This document shows, piece after piece, positions 59,518 to 64,000 of a stretch of 64,000 nucleotides of DNA. Origin of the DNA: Flavobacterium algicola (GTDB taxonomy: Bacteria > Bacteroidota > Bacteroidia > Flavobacteriales > Flavobacteriaceae); the NCBI RefSeq assembly GCF_022399565.1, contig NZ_JAJTUT010000006.1, forward strand, positions 62,001 to 126,000, in the 5' to 3' direction. The position numbers and the translations under genes were made by a program. Position 1 is the first letter of the stretch, and each line of letters opens with the position of its first letter. The notes beneath the pieces were generated by a model. The model saw only the letters and a list, made by a program, of their open reading frames with translations, made no database searches and was not told the DNA's origin.

Positions 59518-62004
59518 ATGAATAAATATTGCTTAGTTCTACTTATTTTAATTTGCGGAACATTTACAAATGCTATGGCACAGACAAAGGTCAGCGGAAT
59601 GATATTGGATGACAATAATCAACCTGTTCCGTTTGCAAATGTAGTTTTCAAGGATTCGAATGAAGGAACTATGTCAAATGAAGACGGACGTTTTTACATT
59701 GAGTCTGAGAAGCCCTATGAGGCCATAATAATTACTTCAATCGGATATTCTGACAAAGTGGCTATTTTGCCAAAAGCTATAAATTATAACTTCAGAGTAG
59801 TGGTTTCATCTGCTGAAAGCTTGAAGGAAGTGATGATCTTTACGGGTAAAACTTCAAAAAAAAATAATCCTGCTTTAGATATTCTTAGAAAAATATGGGA
59901 GCACAAACGCAAAAATGGTCTTTCTCAATTTGATTATTATCAAATGGAGAAATATGAGAAAGTGGAGTTTGATATGAATACCATTGATAGTGCTTTCATG
60001 AAAAGTAAATTATTCAAAGGTATGGAGTTTATTTTTGATCAAATGGACACTTCCAAAGTTACTGGTAAAACCTATTTGCCAATATTCATAAACGAATCAC
60101 TTTATGATGTATATGGAAACAACATCGCCAACAAGGTAAAAGAAAAAATAAAAGCGAATAAAAATTCTGGTTTTAGCGATAATCAGCAAATATTGTCCTT
60201 TGTAAAAGATTTGTATTCTGACTACGATATTTACAACAATCACTTGACATTCTTTGATAAAAGTTTTACAAGTCCCTTGTCAAAAACAGGGATAGATACT
60301 TATAATTATGTACTTAGAGATAGTGCATATATAAAAGGTAAATGGTGTTATAACATACTTTTTTACCCAAGAAGGAAAAATGAGTTAACATTCAAAGGAG
60401 ATTTCTGGGTAAGTGATACTACTTTTGCAATTAAGAAAATTAATATGGCAGTTACCAAAAGTGCTAATATTAACTGGGTAAAGGATATTTATATTGAACA
60501 AGAGTTTGAAGTTCAGAACGACTCCATCTTCTTGCTTACACGTGATTACATGATGTCTGATTTTGCTTTGAACAAAAAAGAAGAGTCAAAGGGAATGTAT
60601 GGTAAGCGCACAACATTATACCAAAATCATCAGTTTAATATTGAAAAACCACTGAAGCTCTATAAAGATGAAGTGAATTATATTGATAATGAAGTCTACA
60701 ATCGATCGGAAGAATATTGGGATGATAATCGCTTTGAAAATCTAAACAAGGACGAAAAAGGGGTGTATAAAATGCTAGATACTCTTCAAACGGTGAATAA
60801 GTTCAAGCAGTTATATAATGTAGTTTCCATTTTAGGGAGTGGTTATATACAATCGGGAAACATCGATTTTGGACCAATTTTTTCTACATTTGGATACAAT
60901 ACAGTGGAGGGAATTCGATTAAGAGTAGGAGGTAGAACCTATTTTGGACCGAATGATTACTGGAGATTACAAGGATATACGGCCTATGGTTTTGGAGATG
61001 ATAAGTTTAAATATGGCCTTTCTGGAAAATGGATGGTAGATAAGAAAAAAAGAATCATTTTATCTGGAGGTAACCGTCGTGACGTTGAGCAGATTGGTGC
61101 AAGTCTGACAACGACAAATGATGTTCTGGGACGTAGTTTTGCTTCATCGTCACTTTTCTCTACAGGTAGTAATGGTAAGTTGACCAATATTAATTTGACT
61201 AATGTTGCAGTTGAGATAGAGCCAATCAAAAATTTGACTTTCCAAACCGGATTTTCTTATCGTACTTTAGAATCTGCCTCGGATACGTTTAGCTTAGATT
61301 ATTATACTGATGCGACGCAAACAACAACCGAAAGTGCTGTGAAACAATCCGAAGTAAATTTTCAAGTTCAATTTACGCCCAATCGTAAAACTATTGGTTA
61401 TGGCGTAGAACGAAGTGATGTTGATAGTCCTTATAGTCATCTATTTGTAAACTACAGTCACGGCTTTAAAGGTTTGCTGGGTAGCGATTTTGAATATGAA
61501 AAAGTACAGTTTTACTATAAGCAGCCAATAATTATAGGACCGCTAGGTAGGTCAAACATTATTGTTGAGCTAGGTAAAACTTTCGGACAAATTCCATTAG
61601 GTTTAATGAATGTTATTCCTGGTAATCAAACCTATTTCACTATAGAAAATACCTTTAGTAACCTAAACTTTTACGAATTTGTAACCGATCAATATGCGAC
61701 AATTCAGTGGAATCATAATTTTGGAGGAAGACTTTTTAGCAGAATTCCATTTATGCGTAAACTTAATTGGAGAGAAATTATTGGAATAAAATCTGTTTAC
61801 GGATCCATTTCTGATGAAAATAGAGCTATTAACGCTTCTGGTTTACAATACGATGCACCAGAGAAGGGGTATTGGGAGTACAGTGCAGGGATTGGAAATA
61901 TCTTTAAAGTATTCCGTCTTGATTTTGCTTGGAGAGGTAATTACATCAATGCTCCAGATGCTCAAAAGTTTACAGTAAAGGGATCATTTGGTTTTTATTT
62001 CTAA
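59518..62004 (+). CDS. DUF5686 family outer-membrane protein with carboxypeptidase-regulatory-like domain
   Basis: An 828-residue protein with a signal peptide ending near NAMAQ, a CarboxypepD_reg-like beta domain (VSGMILDDNNQPVPFANVVFKDSNEGTMSNEDGRFYIES..., 25-105), then a large DUF5686 region ending as a beta-barrel (IGNIFKVFRLDFAWRGNYINAPDAQKFTVKGSFGFYF, C-terminal aromatic). Such proteins sit in the outer membrane; the exact role is unknown. It follows pdhB after a terminator. Confidence 0.88.
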   Translation: MNKYCLVLLILICGTFTNAMAQTKVSGMILDDNNQPVPFANVVFKDSNEGTMSNEDGRFYIESEKPYEAIIITSIGYSDKVAILPKAINYNFRVVVSSAESLKEVMIFTGKTSKKNNPALDILRKIWEHKRKNGLSQFDYYQMEKYEKVEFDMNTIDSAFMKSKLFKGMEFIFDQMDTSKVTGKTYLPIFINESLYDVYGNNIANKVKEKIKANKNSGFSDNQQILSFVKDLYSDYDIYNNHLTFFDKSFTSPLSKTGIDTYNYVLRDSAYIKGKWCYNILFYPRRKNELTFKGDFWVSDTTFAIKKINMAVTKSANINWVKDIYIEQEFEVQNDSIFLLTRDYMMSDFALNKKEESKGMYGKRTTLYQNHQFNIEKPLKLYKDEVNYIDNEVYNRSEEYWDDNRFENLNKDEKGVYKMLDTLQTVNKFKQLYNVVSILGSGYIQSGNIDFGPIFSTFGYNTVEGIRLRVGGRTYFGPNDYWRLQGYTAYGFGDDKFKYGLSGKWMVDKKKRIILSGGNRRDVEQIGASLTTTNDVLGRSFASSSLFSTGSNGKLTNINLTNVAVEIEPIKNLTFQTGFSYRTLESASDTFSLDYYTDATQTTTESAVKQSEVNFQVQFTPNRKTIGYGVERSDVDSPYSHLFVNYSHGFKGLLGSDFEYEKVQFYYKQPIIIGPLGRSNIIVELGKTFGQIPLGLMNVIPGNQTYFTIENTFSNLNFYEFVTDQYATIQWNHNFGGRLFSRIPFMRKLNWREIIGIKSVYGSISDENRAINASGLQYDAPEKGYWEYSAGIGNIFKVFRLDFAWRGNYINAPDAQKFTVKGSFGFYF

Positions 62005-62087
62005 AGATAAAACCAGCAATCGCTACTGTAAGTTGTTATGTATGTAGGTAAAGGTTTCAGAATCTAATGTTTTAGGATAGATATTTC

Positions 62088-62117
62088 TTGGAATAATAAT
62101 GTTTTTGACTACTTTTG
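62088..62117 (+). promoter_or_regulatory. Promoter of ppa
   Basis: TTG at 62088-62090, a 19-bp spacer and TACTTTTG at 62110-62117 make a good Bacteroidota promoter 34 bp before the ATG. Confidence 0.75.
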
Positions 62118-62151
62118 CAACCGATAAATTGAAATAAAAGATAATAAAAAT

Positions 62152-62685
62152 ATGAGTGCAGAAAAAAATATTACTTTCGATGTCTTGATCGAAATTCCGA
62201 GAGGAAGTAGAAATAAATACGAATATGATTTCGAAATTAGAAGAATGCGTTTTGATAGAATGTTATTCTCTTCGATGATGTATCCAGCTGATTACGGATT
62301 TATTCCAGAAACTTTAGCACTTGATGGAGATCCACTAGATGTATTAGTTTTGGTAAACGAAGCTACATTCCCAGGATGTGTAATGGAAGTTAAGCCAATT
62401 GGAGTTTTCCTTATGGCAGACGACAAAGGTCCAGATGAAAAAATTATCTGTGTACCGGTTTCAGATCCTATTTGGAACTCACTAGAAAATTTATCTGATA
62501 TGAATCCTCACTTGGTAAAAGAAATTGAGCATTTCTTTCAAGTGTATAAAGATTTAGAAAATAAAAAAGTTGATGTAGGTGGATGGGGAGACCTTGATGA
62601 CGCATTAAGAATCATACAAGAATGTAAAGATCGTTTCGATGCGATTCCTAATAAACCAGAAGGATTGTTCACAATAAAATTGTAA
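62152..62685 (+). CDS. ppa: Inorganic pyrophosphatase (family I)
   Basis: A 177-residue enzyme that hydrolyses pyrophosphate to drive biosynthesis. Family I motifs: VLIEIPRGSRNKYEYDFE, YPADYGFIPETLALDGDPLDVLVLV with the metal-binding Asp residues, and the Lys/Tyr-rich core. Length fits. Own promoter and a strong terminator. Confidence 0.97.
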   Translation: MSAEKNITFDVLIEIPRGSRNKYEYDFEIRRMRFDRMLFSSMMYPADYGFIPETLALDGDPLDVLVLVNEATFPGCVMEVKPIGVFLMADDKGPDEKIICVPVSDPIWNSLENLSDMNPHLVKEIEHFFQVYKDLENKKVDVGGWGDLDDALRIIQECKDRFDAIPNKPEGLFTIKL

Positions 62686-62704
62686 TATCATTTCTACAGA
62701 CATA

Positions 62705-62743
62705 AAAAAAAAGCAATATTCTTAATTGAATATTGCTTTTTTT
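62705..62743. terminator. Bidirectional terminator between ppa and DUF6607 gene
   Basis: Stem AAAAAAGCAATATTC / GAATATTGCTTTTTT with a 6-nt loop and T runs in both directions. Confidence 0.9.
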
Positions 62744-62761
62744 GTTTTGGGGAGATATGGT

Positions 62762-63670
62762 TTATTTGTGAACTACAAAACTATCAATGATAGCATCTGT
62801 TTCCTCTTTTTTAGCACCTGGTTTTAAATCGAATAATAACGAATATAAACGTTTTCTATTTACTTTATCCTCAAGAGTTAGGTCTTTATTTTGTGCAAAT
62901 ACAGTGTCCCATTTATCTCTTACGTTTTTCCAAATAGTCTTGTTTTCTCCCCACCATTTTTGAGCTGCTATACATTTTGAATCTGCTACCTTAGTGTAAC
63001 TGTCGAAACCTTTTTCCTGAGCAAGAATAATATCTTTTCCGTTTTCAGTACGTATAAGTTTGTCGTTGTCTTGTTCGTGATTCCATCCGGTTGTCGTTAT
63101 TTCATGAATATTTCTTCTCTTTAATACATTATAATCATTTCTCTTTGTAATCTCTCTTCTAGGTAAGGGTGCATCTGCAACATTCATCCAGTATTTTTTA
63201 CCGTCAACATGCGTCCAAGTTGCTGTTCCTTCATATCGTGGGCTATCATCTACCTGAAAGACCTTTTGTGTCCATTGTCCTTTAACATCCTTTTTTGCCA
63301 GTTTGATGTATTTCCAATTATTATCTTGATTATAGGTATACAAATCGGTGTTTTCATATAGCCAATCTTGCCTCCAATGTTTGATAATTATAGCATCACT
63401 TACAATCAATAAATGTTGCAACATAATCTTGTTTGGGCTGTCTTCAACTAATTCAACCCATTCTAAAGCGCTTTCGTGTTTTGTTTTTGAAGGGATGTAT
63501 ACCGCAGTATCTTTTGCGTATTGAAATGTTTCGGCAAAGTTGAATTTGACTTCATAGCAACCACACATTGATTTAATCGCTTTGATGTCTTCTTTTTTAT
63601 TTGCTTGACAGAATCCTGAGATACTTGTAATTATCATTAAGGCAGATAGATAGGTTTTTTTTGTAATCAT
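62762..63670 (-). CDS. DUF6607 family exported protein
   Basis: A 302-residue protein with a signal peptide ending near SGFCQ. IKSMCGCYEVKFNFAETFQYAKD and VELVEDSPNKIMLQHLLIVSDAIIIKHWRQDWLYENTDLY fit the DUF6607 family, which often sits beside TonB-dependent receptor genes in Flavobacteria. Here it is divergent from one. Function unknown; iron or siderophore association is only suggested by position. Confidence 0.8.
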   Translation of the reverse strand: MITKKTYLSALMIITSISGFCQANKKEDIKAIKSMCGCYEVKFNFAETFQYAKDTAVYIPSKTKHESALEWVELVEDSPNKIMLQHLLIVSDAIIIKHWRQDWLYENTDLYTYNQDNNWKYIKLAKKDVKGQWTQKVFQVDDSPRYEGTATWTHVDGKKYWMNVADAPLPRREITKRNDYNVLKRRNIHEITTTGWNHEQDNDKLIRTENGKDIILAQEKGFDSYTKVADSKCIAAQKWWGENKTIWKNVRDKWDTVFAQNKDLTLEDKVNRKRLYSLLFDLKPGAKKEETDAIIDSFVVHK

Positions 63671-63700
63671 AATATTTTTTAAACGTTAACTAATTTTTGA

Positions 63701-63748
63701 CAAATGTATTAAATTTATTTAGAATAAATAAAAATAAGTATACATTTG
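63701..63748. promoter_or_regulatory. Divergent promoters with a central palindrome (DUF6607 / TonB receptor)
   Basis: TACATTTG on the minus strand (63708-63701) and TACATTTG on the plus strand (63741-63748) face away from each other. Between them TTTATTT-AGAAT-AAATAAA (63714-63732) is a 19-bp palindrome covering where both -33 boxes would lie. A single regulator could control both genes; an iron regulator such as Fur is a guess from the receptor gene. Confidence 0.6.
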
Positions 63749-63776
63749 CAAAGATTATTAAGACTAAATTATAATA

Positions 63777-64000
63777 ATGAAACTCACAATATTCCTTTTT
63801 ATCACTACTACTTTTTTCCTAAATGGTTTGGCTCAAGCTACTGCTGACAAAAAATTAACGGAACTAGCAGAGGTTGTTGTTACAGGACAGCTTGAGCCAC
63901 AATCTATAAGCAAGTCCGTTTTTAATGTTCGATTGATTACCAGTAGCGACATTCAAAACTTAGCTGCAAATAATCTAGCAGATGTTTTGAATCAGTATTT
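63777..64000 (+). CDS. TonB-dependent receptor (N-terminal fragment)
   Basis: The open frame starts at 63777 and runs to the end of the window (first 74 codons). The signal peptide MKLTIFLFITTTFFLNGLAQA is followed by LTELAEVVVTGQLEPQSISKSVFNVRLITSSDIQNLAANNLADVLNQY, a TonB box-like segment and the start of the plug domain. These receptors import iron-siderophores, heme or vitamin B12; the substrate is not visible here. Confidence 0.88.
   Translation, partial: MKLTIFLFITTTFFLNGLAQATADKKLTELAEVVVTGQLEPQSISKSVFNVRLITSSDIQNLAANNLADVLNQY

Noticed and set aside
1..64000. CRISPR arrays, insertion sequences, prophage, defence systems, rRNA
   Set aside because: No direct-repeat arrays, transposase or integrase motifs, phage genes or rRNA signatures were seen; gene order looks like core genome throughout.

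Overview
The window is a chromosomal segment of a low-GC (roughly one third G+C by eye) Bacteroidota bacterium, most likely Flavobacterium or a close Flavobacteriaceae relative. Evidence: repeated TAnnTTTG promoter elements (the Bacteroidota -7 box, sometimes with TTTG or TTG 19-20 bp upstream), almost no Shine-Dalgarno sites, and lineage-typical genes (porT, tamL, GYDIA-family GHMP kinase, DUF5686, DUF6607, 2TM protein, class II HMG-CoA reductase). I see no phage, IS element, CRISPR array or rRNA; most of the window is core genome.

Layout. 1-5.7 kb: end of fdhD and an FdhF/YdeP-type molybdopterin oxidoreductase, an RsuA/RluB-type pseudouridine synthase, and a DUF885 lipoprotein. 5.87-5.95 kb: tRNA-Phe(GAA), minus strand, with its own promoter and terminator. 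6-12.3 kb: coaX, an outer-membrane protein, lptC, a small membrane protein, a CBS/CorC hemolysin-family protein and a PpiD-like folding factor. 12.4-15.4 kb, minus strand: two paralogous small lipoproteins, and the mevalonate-pathway pair GYDIA kinase and HMG-CoA reductase. 15.6-19.9 kb: a DPP-IV peptidase, a POT peptide transporter and a thioredoxin-like protein, which fits peptide scavenging. 20.1-25.4 kb: the most unusual region, a light/photorepair operon. 25.4-30.2 kb, minus strand: comEC, an NlpC/P60 lipoprotein, lpxB, a small membrane protein and surE. 30.4-33.5 kb: a tail-specific protease and a DNA/RNA endonuclease. 33.6-40.8 kb, minus strand: the rod-shape cluster (rodA, mrdA, mreD, mreC, mreB), then purH. 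41-45 kb: an ABC permease, a flavodoxin-like protein and a dicarboxylate symporter. 45.2 kb: a candidate structured RNA. 45.3-53.8 kb: accD, fba, tamL, an rRNA methyltransferase, porT, ubiE, folA and small membrane proteins. 54-62.7 kb: a CBM48 mini-protein behind a possible leader ORF, thyA, a bifunctional nuclease, etfBA, pdhB, a DUF5686 protein and ppa. 62.8-64 kb: a DUF6607 gene divergent from the start of a TonB-dependent receptor.

The photorepair operon encodes a flavin reductase, a divergent photolyase-like protein, a 45-residue DUF2256 zinc-ribbon protein, an Fe-S (prokaryotic 6-4 type) photolyase and a DASH cryptochrome, so three photolyase-superfamily clades sit together. The first photolyase-like protein lacks several residues needed by classical CPD photolyases (catalytic Glu, most of the tryptophan electron-transfer chain), which suggests a different photochemistry or a sensory role. 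The promoter carries two inverted repeats, so a dedicated regulator is plausible. The DUF2256 gene is easily missed because the next gene has a spurious upstream start that reads through it in another frame.

Other points: AccD has lost all four zinc-ribbon cysteines, tamL probably starts at TTG, and several perfect inverted repeats (13-17 bp arms) lie in intergenic DNA.
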